Assembly: GCF_021018895.1 (NCBI RefSeq)
Contig: NC_079374.1
Location: 10,071,212 to 10,135,211, forward strand
Direction of reading: 5' to 3'
DNA: 64,000 nt
Source: Seriola aureovittata
Lineage: Eukaryota; Chordata; Actinopteri; Carangiformes; Carangidae
The translations under genes and the position numbers were made by a program. Numbering within the stretch: the stretch's first letter is position 1; each line of letters begins with the position of its first letter. This document shows, piece by piece, positions 1 through 10,047 of this stretch. Under the pieces are notes generated by a model. It did not search any database and was not told where the DNA came from. It worked only from the letters and a program-made list of their open reading frames with translations.

Positions 1-1019
1 AGAGAAAATGTTTAAGGGTCAGGTTTGTGATGGGGGACTCTGGACTCATGGCTTTAGTAAAATCCTGGCTACAGCCCTGATTAGGAGTCTCCTCGTCCTT
101 TCATTCTGTGATGGACAGTGAGGCCACTCAGTATGCTGCCCCCCACCCCCCTCCCAAACTTCCATCTTCTTCAAACTTATTCTTTCCTTTCTCCTCCTTC
201 CCCCCCAAAAAAATCCCCGGTTCCTGTGGAGCGGCTGTTTTTGTGTGGTCCCAGCACTGTCCCGTTTTTATCACTCCTCTGATGGGTTACCCCGGTCTCC
301 CTCGCACCTGCGCCGCTCCCAGGTCCCTACAGGAATGCGCTGGGGCTTGTAATCGCCTTTGTGGGGGCCATTGAGTTGTACGGCTGACTGAAACTTCCCA
401 ACCTCACAGCGCGCTGGCCGCTGAATGGGGCTCAGCGTGGGGCGGCTCTCCAAACCACGGCCGCTGCCAAATTCCTACAGTGGCGCTCCACAATCACTCC
501 AACACAGGCCCCGATATACCGCCAGGCAGGAGGGACGGGGAGGGGAGGGGGGCGGTGGGTCGGGATGTCGTGGTGGTGGTGAGTGTGTGTGTTTGTGTGT
601 TGGGCAGAGAGATGGAAAAGTAACTCCAAACAAGACAGACACTTATTGCGTTTTTATCGCCACTCTGGATGGACGTGGCCCGAACATGTATTAGCTTTTT
701 GTCGCTTCACGATTAGTTGTTCAAGTGAAACTGTGATTTTAAGTGAACAATTTTAATATCTCACCTCGTCAGAAAGTTCCAGGGCGGATGCTATTCCAAC
801 AACGGAGAAATCTGAAAAATGAAAAATAGAAAATGGGGGGAAAAAAAAGTATTCGGTGAATGCTGGACAAAGTTTGAAAATAAAGCAATTTCTCATAACT
901 TTCAGTACATTTGTGCTGCGTTTCGGTGCATTAGGTCTGTGTGCCGGCATACAGCGTGGTAGCTGTGGGTAGATAGAGCAGCACCGCAGGATTAAGAGGC
1001 AGCAAGATTGTTAAACATG

Positions 1020-1180
1020 TCAACGTGTAATTGCACGATAAGGCCCTTCCGAGGAATTCATTGGCCCAGTTGCTTTCTCTATTCCGCGCTAATCTCGCCC
1101 GGCACATTCGCTCTGTGCAATCTGTCTCCATAATCTTCTGTGACAGAGCGGGCGACGCGAGCAGCCTGCTTGGTAATTTT
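1020..1180. promoter_or_regulatory. Candidate regulatory element in the sox1 3' flank
   Basis: This non-repetitive, mixed-composition block contains a TTCATTGG word, a CGCTAAT word and TCTGTCTCC. It stands out from the surrounding simple and AT-rich DNA. The call rests on appearance only; conservation was not testable. Confidence 0.2.
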
Positions 1181-1397
1181 TTTAGGAAAGGGGGGAGGGG
1201 GGGGGGCGCGGAGAAAATATGCAGAGGCGTGATAAAGTGACGCTAATTATCCCCATTTAGGACAGGGAGTGCAAGGGATCGGGGCTTTGCGAGCAACCGA
1301 GTGTGCGCTGGAGCTGATGGCCTCCTAGCACGGAATATATCGGTGGCTACAAGATAAGAGTATAGCACGGTGGAGAGATTTATTGGCCGGTCAGCTA

Positions 1398-1472
1398 AAC
1401 ACACCCGCACGCGCACGCACACAAACAACCACACACACAACACACACGCACACACACGCACGCACGCACACA
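1398..1472. repeat. Compound (CA)n/(CG)-interrupted microsatellite
   Basis: CA dinucleotides here are interrupted by CGCA and ACAA units over about 75 bp. Overlapping open frames on both strands are artefacts of the repeat. Confidence 0.9.
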
Positions 1473-3278
1473 TTTACACCAGCAACCATCCGCTGCCACA
1501 TAGCCTGCGTGTATACGTTGCACCCTACACTTACCGCTCTTCCAACCTCAAGGTGTAATTTATTCGGGTTAAATTTGCCAGAACGCTCCTCTTTTAGCTT
1601 GGCGATGCGCCGTGACGCGCTCCGCCTCTCCGGGCTTTCAGTGTTTAATCCGCATCTCTTCACATCAACAGATAAGATGGAAACAGATGCAAAATACGTG
1701 AGGAGGCCATCCCCCTGCCGCACGCTGCGCGGTGGAGTGCAGAGAGATGTCTCCATAGATGCAGGTTCTTTTAGGTGTTTTTTTTTTTTTTTGAATTTAA
1801 ACTCATTTCCAGACATTGTTCCTCTGATTTCTTTCAATAGATTAACGCGCAGCCAGACGTTACACGCTCTACTATGAGGCCTAACAGGTTTAATTGACAT
1901 ACCATGCAAGTCTTCATCAGTGTGAAATAGGCCCTTTAACTATGTATTTGAGATTAATTGATTTTTTTAAATGCCTAAGTAGGCATAAATTTCCCTCATT
2001 TGCATGTGTATGGCTATTAGCCTGTATCTACATATGAGGCATACAGGCAATAAAAATGTACATGTCAAATCCAGATGTGGCCTATCAGAAAACCAAGTCA
2101 TTTTCAGACTCATTTTCATTATTCTAAAAGGATTAATAATCTCAATGACATGGGTATCTGTCTTTTTCTCTTAAACACCCATCTGCTCCACTGTGAAGGT
2201 GTTTTTGTCAAAAGTCTCAGTCACCTAAAACCAACCAGCTACAGCTTTGACATCCTGATGAGTCATCAGTGACCCCTTAATAGTCTTGTCACGAGTGTGA
2301 TGGCTGCTGGGAAGTTTCAGTGCAGCCCGTGCAACAGTTTGTCTGGATGGTTTAATGGTTGAGCTCCTTGATATCGGCTCGAAATATCTGATGCTCTGTT
2401 TTGTGCACTGAATCAATTTTGACAAAAGTGGCATTTTTTCACCCCCCCCTTCTTTTCCTTTACAATGGCAGACGGTTCATCACCCCCACCCCCCTCTCCA
2501 CCCCTCCCCCTCCTCCCAACTATCAAACTTGAAATGATGGTTTAATTCCCTGTTTGTGCCCCGTGGAGTTTTGCCAGTTCTCTTTCCTGAATCTATCAAG
2601 TGTCAAGAGTAAAATACAGAAACAACTCTCCCACCGCCTTACTGCTGCTCACCTGGTTGGGAACTTGCAGCGAGGATACAAAGCTCGGGTAAAATAACAG
2701 TTCTAATTGTGAATCTCCTGATTTATCACCTCTGAACACTGTTTATTTGTTCAGCAAGATGACCAAACTGCTGCTAAAGAAACTTGACTTTGAGAATGTA
2801 CGTGGGCCATATCCTCTGAGCTGTTCTACTGCTGATCACCACGCAGCAATTAATATATAAACGAAGCTGTACTATCTATTTTATCTCCAAAGTATAAACA
2901 ATTAAATGGCAAAAGAGAAGATAACGAGGATGACAAAAAAAAAAACCCATGTCGCGAGGGCAGTGGATAGAAAATAAACCAGTTCAGATGAAATAAAAAT
3001 GAAAATCTTGTCTTTTTTTTTTTTTAAATAATCCTTTTATCAATAAACTGTTCATTATATGGACCTTTTACTGTTATTTCCGTCTGAGTCATGAGTTGTG
3101 CCAAGTGTTCAAAACAGAAGCAGCAAAACTTCACGTTGAAATTCACCAAATTTCTCTCAGTGCATCAAAATGATATGAATCTTTTTCAGTGATTTACTGT
3201 TTAAATTGATATTTGTAATCTAATATTTCTAAATATAAACCCATATTAAAAGAAAAAAAAAAGCAACAGCATATCCGA

Positions 3279-3311
3279 ACCTATCAAACCTCTACAGGCT
3301 TTTGATAGGTT
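3279..3311. other. 11-bp hairpin
   Basis: AACCTATCAAA at 3279-3289 is the exact reverse complement of TTTGATAGGTT at 3301-3311, with an 11-nt loop. Outside it, GCAAC (3263-3267) and GTTGC just after the right arm can also pair, across a bulge. No known RNA family is recognised. Confidence 0.5.
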
Positions 3312-4121
3312 GTTGCATGTTTTCGTGATTAAAACTCTGATGTGATCTGATCAAGAGAGGGTGTCTGACACAACAAAATTAGCTTAATAAAAATGTAATT
3401 ACTGATCATAATAATGTTATAATAAACTATAAACTGATTATAAGAAGTATTCAAATTTTGCTGCTTACATTTGCTATAAAAGCAGCCTCCTCTCGTGGCA
3501 ACTACAGGGGTGAAAATGAAAATTAATATCATGATTTGAGTGAAACCTTTTGTTCTCGTGAATAAATGAAGACGTTTCGTTATAATAAACACTAACAGGT
3601 GGTTTGTGGTAGGAGGCCTTCTCACACTCTATATGAATCTGATTTCTTTTAAAGGAAATGTTGAATAAATTAACGTGTAAGGAATTATATTTGTATGAAA
3701 GGAGGATGTGGGCCATCACATTGGCCTGTATTAAATATCCAAAATGACGTGAAAATAGTTTGGCCTGCATGCCACTGGAATAGAAAAAAAAAGGTTTTTA
3801 CAAAGTGTAAATAAATTTCTAATAACCCACATAAAAGTTTAGCTCATGAAACAACACCAGCCTGCCGAAATGGTTCGTTACAGGCCTACAAACTGTAGCT
3901 TTTACGCGCAATTACGCACAGACAATTAGGCTCTTTTAAAGCTCATGGGATCTGTGTCCAGCAGCGGTGTTAAAATTTAGAGGCTATTTTTTTTTTTGTC
4001 GAGAGAGGAAGCTTGATGATATTGTTGTGTCCTAAAACGTGAAAACACTCCTTCAAGAACACTGTGAAAAATAATCAATCTAAGACCGTTCTCTTAAGAA
4101 TCAAAGCAACATCTTGTGAAA

Positions 4122-4705
4122 TTTATTCAATTCTTCTTCATTGCAATATCAGGCTTTTCACTCGCAGAAAAGCACTTAAATTACAACAGCAGTTGCCCGT
4201 CATCCTTTGAAATATTAAAATTATTCACAATTTACAATAATTAGAGTGTTACAATAAAAAGAGATGATTTCCAAGAATTAAGACACAGGCTTCTGCAAAT
4301 GAACACAAATATTTAAAGAATGTGATTTTCCCATATCTTTTAAAGCACTTTCTTATGATTATGACACTTTATCTCATTTTCAAATAACTTACAAGAACCC
4401 CAAAAATTATGAGACAATTGAACCAAATACCCCCACGTGAACCTGGCATAACCCTCAACTAAGACTGTGAAGTAATGGACAAAAAGATGATAGCACAATA
4501 ACCAATATCTCAGCATCATATTCGTTATATAATTCCACTGGTGGCTATTCAAAAAAGCCGAGATGAATATGCTATTTACCCTTCATTTACAATATCATAA
4601 ACATTCTGTACAAAATGCAGGTAGTTCTCGGGACCGGGGTTATTTAGAAAAGAGGTAAATATTTGGTTATGTGTTCGTTTGCAGTTTTCAATTATTCTGT
4701 GAGTT
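4122..4705 (-). other. Probable sox1 3' UTR
   Basis: This is the segment after the sox1 stop codon, read on the minus strand. A TTTATT word at 4122-4127 on the plus strand is an AATAAA polyadenylation signal in the gene's orientation, giving a 3' UTR of roughly 0.6 kb. The UTR end is inferred from that hexamer only; longer alternatives are possible because other AATAAA words occur further out, for example near 2740. Confidence 0.35.
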
Positions 4706-5740
4706 CTAAATGTGTGTTAGAGGGACCGTCCCGTTCACTCCAGCCGTGGCGCTCTGGTAATGCTGCGGCAAGGCATGGAGTCTACTTTGCATTGACGGGT
4801 CCCCCGGCTCTCCGGTCGGTAAATACATGCTTATCATCTCTCTCAAGTCTCCGGGGCAAGGACCCCGTGAGTGTGTGCTGCTGACGGGAGGGCTTACACT
4901 CGGCTCCGATTTCACCAGCGACCCTAACGTCCCCATGGCAGCTGAGGAGGAGACGCCGGAGCCCTGGTGCTGTGTGTAGGTGATCCCGCCGTAGCCGGAG
5001 GGAGAAGCGTTCATGTAGCTCTGAGAGTTCGAGATGGGGCTGTACTGCAGGGCTGTCATATCGTAGCGGTGCATGGGCTGCGGGTTGTGTGAGTGATGGT
5101 GGTGTGAGTGGTGGTGGTGGTGCGCTCCGCTCCCCGGGTGCTGGCTGTAGGCTAGCTGAGCCTCCTGCATCATTGCTGCGGCCGCCGCGGCTGCAGCCAC
5201 CTGCCCCGAATACGCACCGTTCGCCCAGCCGTTCATGTGCGCGTAGCCGGAGCTGGCTGAGCCTCCGTGACCCCCGGGGCTCTCTAACCTTTGCCCGACC
5301 CCCGATGAACTCATGCCGACCCCTAAACCAACTCCACCGCCCCCACTGGGCCCAGAAAGCAGTCCACTGGCAAGGGAATATTTGTCCTTTTTCAGGAGCG
5401 TCTTGGTCTTCCGTCTTGGCCGGTACTTGTAATCCGGATGCTCCTTCATGTGCATGGCTCGCAAACGTTTCGCCTCGTCAATGAAAGGTCGCTTCTCAGC
5501 CTCGGACATCACCTTCCACTCGGCGCCCAGCCGCTTGCTGATCTCAGAGTTGTGCATTTTGGGGTTCTCCTGTGCCATCTTTCTCCGCTGCCCACGGGAC
5601 CACACCATGAACGCGTTCATCGGTCTCTTCACCCGTTCCTGATTCGCTTTGGACCCGCCGTTCGGCCCCGTTTGCCCCGTGCTCGTGTTCGTTTGGGGGC
5701 CGGGGGAATGAAGGTCAGTTTCCATCATCATGCTATACAT
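4706..5740 (-). CDS. sox1: Sox1, SoxB1-group HMG-box transcription factor (single exon)
   Basis: An uninterrupted 344-residue frame runs from ATG (complement of 5738-5740) to TAG (4706-4708). The N-terminus [14 protein letters not shown] is the Sox1 form of the SoxB1 start; Sox2 and Sox3 begin differently. Residues about 37-115 are a complete HMG box, starting [20 protein letters not shown], with basic nuclear-localisation clusters at its two ends (near 38-54 and 107-113). After it come a Gly/Ser-rich linker, an eight-Ala run (182-189), a His-rich tract (207-218), a VKSEP sumoylation-type motif (276-280) and the SoxB1 C-terminus ending TVPLTHI. The family acts in the nucleus, binds ATTGT-type sites in the DNA minor groove and maintains neural progenitors and lens fibre differentiation. 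The absence of introns and the length are normal for the family. The start context is weak (T at -3), but the next Met codons lie within the same conserved N-terminus. Teleosts usually have sox1a and sox1b; I cannot decide which this is. Confidence 0.97.
   Translation of the reverse strand: MYSMMMETDLHSPGPQTNTSTGQTGPNGGSKANQERVKRPMNAFMVWSRGQRRKMAQENPKMHNSEISKRLGAEWKVMSEAEKRPFIDEAKRLRAMHMKEHPDYKYRPRRKTKTLLKKDKYSLASGLLSGPSGGGGVGLGVGMSSSGVGQRLESPGGHGGSASSGYAHMNGWANGAYSGQVAAAAAAAAMMQEAQLAYSQHPGSGAHHHHHSHHHHSHNPQPMHRYDMTALQYSPISNSQSYMNASPSGYGGITYTQHQGSGVSSSAAMGTLGSLVKSEPSVSPPVSSTHSRGPCPGDLREMISMYLPTGEPGDPSMQSRLHALPQHYQSATAGVNGTVPLTHI
5405..5632 (-). other. HMG-box DNA-binding domain of Sox1
   Basis: This segment encodes residues about 37-112 of the protein. 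It has the SoxB1 hallmarks [18 protein letters not shown], the middle helix [12 protein letters not shown] and the C-terminal basic stretch RPRRKTKT. No substitution or frameshift is visible in it, so the DNA-binding domain appears intact. Confidence 0.95.
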
Positions 5741-5989
5741 TCACCTGGTTTTAAACTTCGCCAGCAACAGAGAAAAAAGTCTATTTTAAGATAGGTCAGG
5801 CGCGCACAAAGATCGGGTGCGCACAGGTCGACTGAGTTACAAAATAGATATTCTAACCCCAAATGAATCAAATACGAGATGAAAATTAATCCGAAAAGGG
5901 ATATAAAATGTTTTCCAACCAGTATTTCACCCTGTCTTCGCCTGGGTTGGTTCACATCCACTGTGATAGAATGCGCATTTGAGCCACTT

Positions 5990-6110
5990 TCCCTGTCGGA
6001 GTTGAGAAGTTGGTTAAAGCGGCGGCCATATGATGCGCACTGACAGCGGTTAAATGAGCCACAAGCGGCCAATGAGGCTCTAGCAGCAGAATGATTTGCA
6101 TGGCGTTTGG
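5990..6110 (-). promoter_or_regulatory. Candidate sox1 proximal promoter: CCAAT box and octamer
   Basis: About 250-370 bp upstream of the sox1 start codon there is a CCAAT at 6069-6073 (plus strand) and a perfect POU octamer ATTTGCAT at 6094-6101. Just inside lies a CG-containing segment with CGGCGGCC. NF-Y-type CCAAT boxes and octamers are known inputs of SoxB1 promoters. I see no convincing TATA box on the minus strand and cannot place the transcription start. Confidence 0.45.
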
Positions 6111-6139
6111 TCAGGTGACTAGAGGACCATAGAGGAAGA

Positions 6140-6182
6140 ACACACCGGAGGAGGAGGAGGAGAAGGAGGAGGCAGAGAGGAG
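6140..6182. repeat. GGA/AGG purine repeat upstream of sox1
   Basis: A short imperfect (GGA)n tract lies about 400 bp upstream of the sox1 start. It is just outside the CCAAT/octamer cluster and may fall in the 5' UTR or the promoter. Confidence 0.6.
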
Positions 6183-6638
6183 GGTCAATCCCACAAATAG
6201 CACAAGGCATTTGAAATTTCCAAACACGCTTTTAGAGACTTCACCTAAACAAAAATAACTAAGATTTGTTAGCAGTGATGTAGCGGCCAAGCGGTGGGTG
6301 CAGTCTGCGATTACGATGACTCAAACATCTCAACACAATTTAAAATATATAGCCGACATATAAATGGGAGCCGAATTTTAAAGTAAAGCTTCCGTATCAA
6401 GCAGCAGATTGAGTAAAAATATTTCATATTCACTCTCCACTTTCTCTTCATATTCGTGCCTGAAAGTCGAAAACATTTTCTCTCATCTTTAAAAGCTTAT
6501 TCTCACATCCACTTTGCGTCCGAGGAGCCCGGGCCCGACTGTATTTGTATGCCCCGGAATTACACTACAGTCTATCCAAACCAATTCAATTTCAGACGAC
6601 TTGATGCTCATCCAGCGGCTCAAAATCTATTTCTCAGA

Positions 6639-6675
6639 CCATCTCTCTCTCTCTCTCCCTCTCTCTCTCCCTCCA
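6639..6675. repeat. (CT)n microsatellite
   Basis: An imperfect CTCTCT/CTCC tract about 0.9 kb upstream of the sox1 start codon. Confidence 0.8.
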
Positions 6676-6948
6676 GGTGTGTAATTAAGGTATGTAATAA
6701 TAGTAAGTGTCAGGGAGTGAAATTACACGCACTCAAGGCAGAAGATGATGTGAAAGAAATTTGGTAAAAAACTGTTGGTCTAAAGAGGAGAAGCCCATAA
6801 GGGTGGATAGCCATATAATGACGTGAAATTGCCGGGGCAAAGCGCCGTTATCGCCGTCTGCTGGTGATGGTGAATGAGTCCTGGTCATGCCTCTGAGAGC
6901 AGCTCAGCGTGGAAAGAAATGCCACATGTAACCTGCTCTGCCTGGACT

Positions 6949-6955
6949 GTCTCTC

Positions 6956-6985
<30 letters not shown>
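6949..6985. repeat. (CT)n followed by poly-T
   Basis: A CT tract runs directly into a run of about 20 T. Confidence 0.85.
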
Positions 6986-6986
<1 letters not shown>

Positions 6987-7019
6987 TTAAATGTGGCTGT
7001 TCCATTTTATGTCTCTTAT

Positions 7020-7260
7020 TTAAGGTGCAGTCAAACAGCCCGTCTGTAAACCACCACGCAGAGGGAAGCGGTCTACGTGTCTTCGAGTCCGCGCATATAT
7101 AATCCAGATTTCACAGCTGACCTCCTCTGAAAAGCCCAATCAACCTCTAATTGAAAGGCAAAACGAAATACCACTTCCCGCGGCGAGACTAACGATTTAA
7201 TCATTCTATCGTCCTTTGCTGTTTTTTATTTTAATTAGAGCTTAGCTTGATATAGCTCTC
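7020..7260. promoter_or_regulatory. Candidate upstream regulatory element
   Basis: This complex, non-repetitive stretch has CG dinucleotides, TAATT/ATTAG homeodomain-type words (near 7150 and 7235) and a TCCTTTGCTG SOX/LEF-like word near 7211. It lies about 1.3-1.5 kb upstream of sox1. Tentative; conservation with other teleosts was not checked. Confidence 0.25.
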
Positions 7261-8055
7261 TGCTCCGGGCCTGAGGGAGCGGGATCACTCGGACGGATCC
7301 ATGCGTCTTTGGTAATGGGGTTAACGGGAGATCACAATGGTCAATAGACGCTTCCAGTGGTCCGGGCCATGTGGCTGAAGGCCCCGAGAAAGATGACAAC
7401 ATAATGATGACAACCCGTGCCAGTGAGCATGGCACCAGAGAACAGACAGAAATAATAACAACTACTGACTGCACACTTGTAATGAAGATATGTAAAAAAT
7501 AAAATTGCACAATATTAACACAAATTCATTTAAAATACGTAGCCTGTAATTTTAAATTCAATAGCCTAGTAAAGATGAATATTTCAACTAAAGCAGCCAG
7601 GAACAATACAAGCCAACAGTGATTTTGGCATATTAGTTATTTCAAAATTGACTAAATATATTCACCCTCAAACTTTAGACTGAGAAGTTGATTTTAAAGC
7701 ACTGACTTCATGTAGGTCTAAATTCTTTAAACAATCTGATCGAGTGATTTAAGAACTGAACGACAATAATCATTTATTATCAGGCTATTGTTATTATTAG
7801 TAGTAGGAGTTGTCCTCATTGTGGAGTGGATTTAGGGCTGTACATAGAGGATTAGCCTCTACAGTGACACTGGGACCCCGGTGGTCCCTGTTTACTCTCT
7901 CTGACGCCCCCCCTCTCCATCCCCATCAGTTACTCCTCTTTTAACAAACCTCTTTTGAAACCTCCTCGCTCCTTTGTGCGCGGCCTCTGCAACAGGATGT
8001 GTGCACCGCGAAGATGGTACACGACTGGGGCCAAGGGTCAAAGCAATTATCCAAC

Positions 8056-8092
8056 ACACACACACACACATACACACACATACACTCCCCAC
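8056..8092. repeat. (CA)n microsatellite
   Basis: CACACA units interrupted by CATA. Confidence 0.85.
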
Positions 8093-8359
8093 CCACAGAA
8101 CAAATAAATATAGAAATAAGAGGATGATTGTAAATGTAGACAACTATAAGCTACCAGACTCACGTGCAGCGGCCAGTGGGTGTCATTGTGTTTTTTCAAT
8201 TCTGCCCCCCCCCCAAAAAAAGTAGTAACTCATGCACACCAAAGTCCCAAAACCCTTGACCCCAGTATCTCGGCTGCCGCCCTTTAATCTTTGAGCTTAT
8301 GCGTGGCTGTGCGTTTGTGCACAAGCGAGCACGCGTGGATGTGGGTGGTATTGGATCTT

Positions 8360-8374
8360 GGGGGGGGGGGGGGG
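8360..8374. repeat. Poly-G tract (15)
   Basis: Fifteen consecutive G. It is the first of four long G or C homopolymers between 8.3 and 12.3 kb. Confidence 0.95.
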
Positions 8375-8447
8375 CTGAGGTCACCTGCTGATCACCTGGA
8401 CACATACAACGGGGTTCACATGGGTCACTGAACCGATCATAAGAGAT

Positions 8448-8512
8448 AGAGAGAGAGTGTGAGAGAAAGACAGAGAGAGAGACAGAGAGAGAGAGAGACA
8501 GAGAGAGAGCAC
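8448..8512. repeat. (GA)n purine microsatellite
   Basis: GAGAGA/GACAGA repeats lie immediately before the poly-C tract at 8566. Confidence 0.9.
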
Positions 8513-8565
8513 CTGTTTGAGAGCTTCCATCTATACACAGTAAAATCTAGAGATGCAATGATCAG

Positions 8566-8589
8566 CCCCCCCCCCCCCCCCCCCCCCCC
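8566..8589. repeat. Poly-C tract (24)
   Basis: An uninterrupted run of about 24 C (poly-G on the minus strand). Confidence 0.95.
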
Positions 8590-8689
8590 TGCCCGCCTAC
8601 TGAAAAGTAAAAACACTAAAACACCGACAGAGTCATGTAACGTAAAAACTGACGGCCACTAACCGCCAGTTTAACAATTCATCCATCAA

Positions 8690-9000
8690 TAAATACTTCT
8701 ACGTTTGACATCACGCATCAGATTTTCCTCTTTAATTCAGCCAAAGAGAGACGCAACAGAAACCAACCACAGTCCGCAACAGATCAGTAACCGATAATAT
8801 CGCCTCGGAAAATCAAACTGAGTCGGTTCAAGAGCAACTGGTAGCACCAGGAGCCACAGAGCCGCGCGCTCTGAGCAGCCGAGCCCATGTGGAGCTCACT
8901 TGTCCCAACACAAAACGACAGCCCGCAGCTCGGAGCACATATTTATCTGCACTGAAATGAACGTTGCCAATAAAGACGTTTATTTCAGTAGCGCCGTGAG
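8690..9000. promoter_or_regulatory. CpG-bearing islet about 3 kb upstream of sox1
   Basis: This 300-bp non-repetitive segment is clearly richer in CpG than its neighbours (for example GCCGCGCGCTCTG near 8861) and contains the hairpin at 8952-8988. It could be a distal promoter, a non-coding RNA start or an enhancer. No coding frame is convincing. Confidence 0.3.
8952..8988 (+). other. 13-bp hairpin with 11-nt loop
   Basis: CTGAAATGAACGT (8952-8964) pairs with ACGTTTATTTCAG (8976-8988). The only non-Watson-Crick position would be G-U in a plus-strand RNA. The loop contains CCAATAAA. It is short for a microRNA precursor and no family is recognised. Confidence 0.5.
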
Positions 9001-9720
9001 TGAGATCAGAAAAACCCTCAAGTTCGCTTCACCCCACTAATATTATTATTATTTTTCTCCCGGCATTAATTATACTTCGCGTTTTAAACCAAAAACACAT
9101 TCAACAGACGGGTGAAGTGATAGTGCATGTACAGGTTAAAATATTTATAAACATTTCCTTTTTTTTTTTTTTTGGCGTACGGAATTGTCATATGCAAACT
9201 TACGCATGTTCCCCTCGTTCCCTCTACTCCAGACCAAGTGGGCAGATTTCTCCCTTCATACTCCTAAAGCCGTCCTAAACCCTCCAAAGCTTCATGTAAG
9301 ACCGCTACTCCCACTACAGTCTGGCCGCTCGAGTGCCAAGGCCATCCATACCCGGTGCCCAAACCCACTACTCAACACATACTGAGGGGCAGAGACAAGA
9401 AGAAATGACATTTATTATACACTCTAAAAAAAGACAATTCCAAGTTATTGTTTCTCTGTGCGAAAGGGGCTTGCTTCTATCATAATGAAGCGTCTTTTGT
9501 GTGGCACAGAACAATACAAAACAAGTATTCTAATAAATAGCCACTTTTTTTTTTTTTTTTTGGCTCTCCAGGATGAATGGGCTGGAGCGGCGGGGTTCTG
9601 AAAGGCAGCTGTGCCGCATTGGCGGAGGAGGGGCGAGGACTTGGCGAGGAGCCTCGCACCCCCTTCCCTCCTCCTGGATACTGACTCCCATTACTGATCC
9701 TGGAACAGAAAAGGATGCAA

Positions 9721-9741
9721 GGGGGGGGGGGGGGGGGGGGG
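9721..9741. repeat. Poly-G tract (21)
   Basis: About 21 consecutive G, followed by further G-rich sequence to about 9767. Confidence 0.95.
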
Positions 9742-9944
9742 CGCAGGGGAGGGAGGGGAGGGGGGGGTGACTTTGGAGGCTGTTTTTACTCAAGACATAC
9801 ACCGTTTTCAACAATGTGATCCTGGAATCATCAAATATTGGTTCATACTGTGAAGTCCACAGTGTCCAATTAGATTCACTTTATATGAACCTGCACAGCT
9901 TGCAAGCATGTGGTTCTGACAGCTTCTAGGTGGGGAAACATCTA

Positions 9945-9978
9945 CACACGCGCACACACACGCGCGCACACACACACA

Positions 9979-10046
<68 letters not shown>
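9945..10046. repeat. (CA)n microsatellite with CG interruptions
   Basis: About 100 bp. CGCA units sit at the left end and pure CA on the right. The open frames over it are low-complexity artefacts. Confidence 0.95.

Positions 10047-10047
<1 letters not shown>

Larger units (their letters stand above)
1..4121. other. sox1 3' flank, no gene seen
   Basis: No open frame here resembles a known protein. The first 1.9 kb is relatively CG-bearing and contains a CA-type microsatellite. From about 1900 the DNA turns AT-rich, with poly-A and poly-T runs (for example near 3012-3025). Candidate regulatory DNA at 1020-1180 and a hairpin at 3279-3311 are listed separately. Confidence 0.6.

Noticed and set aside
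1383..1909. Long overlapping frames of 164 and 172 codons on opposite strands
   Set aside because: Both are carried by the (CA)n microsatellite, which lacks stop codons in these frames. The flanking parts show no domain.
5089..5794. Open frames on the plus strand opposite sox1
   Set aside because: Shadows of the GC-rich, codon-biased sox1 coding sequence on the other strand.
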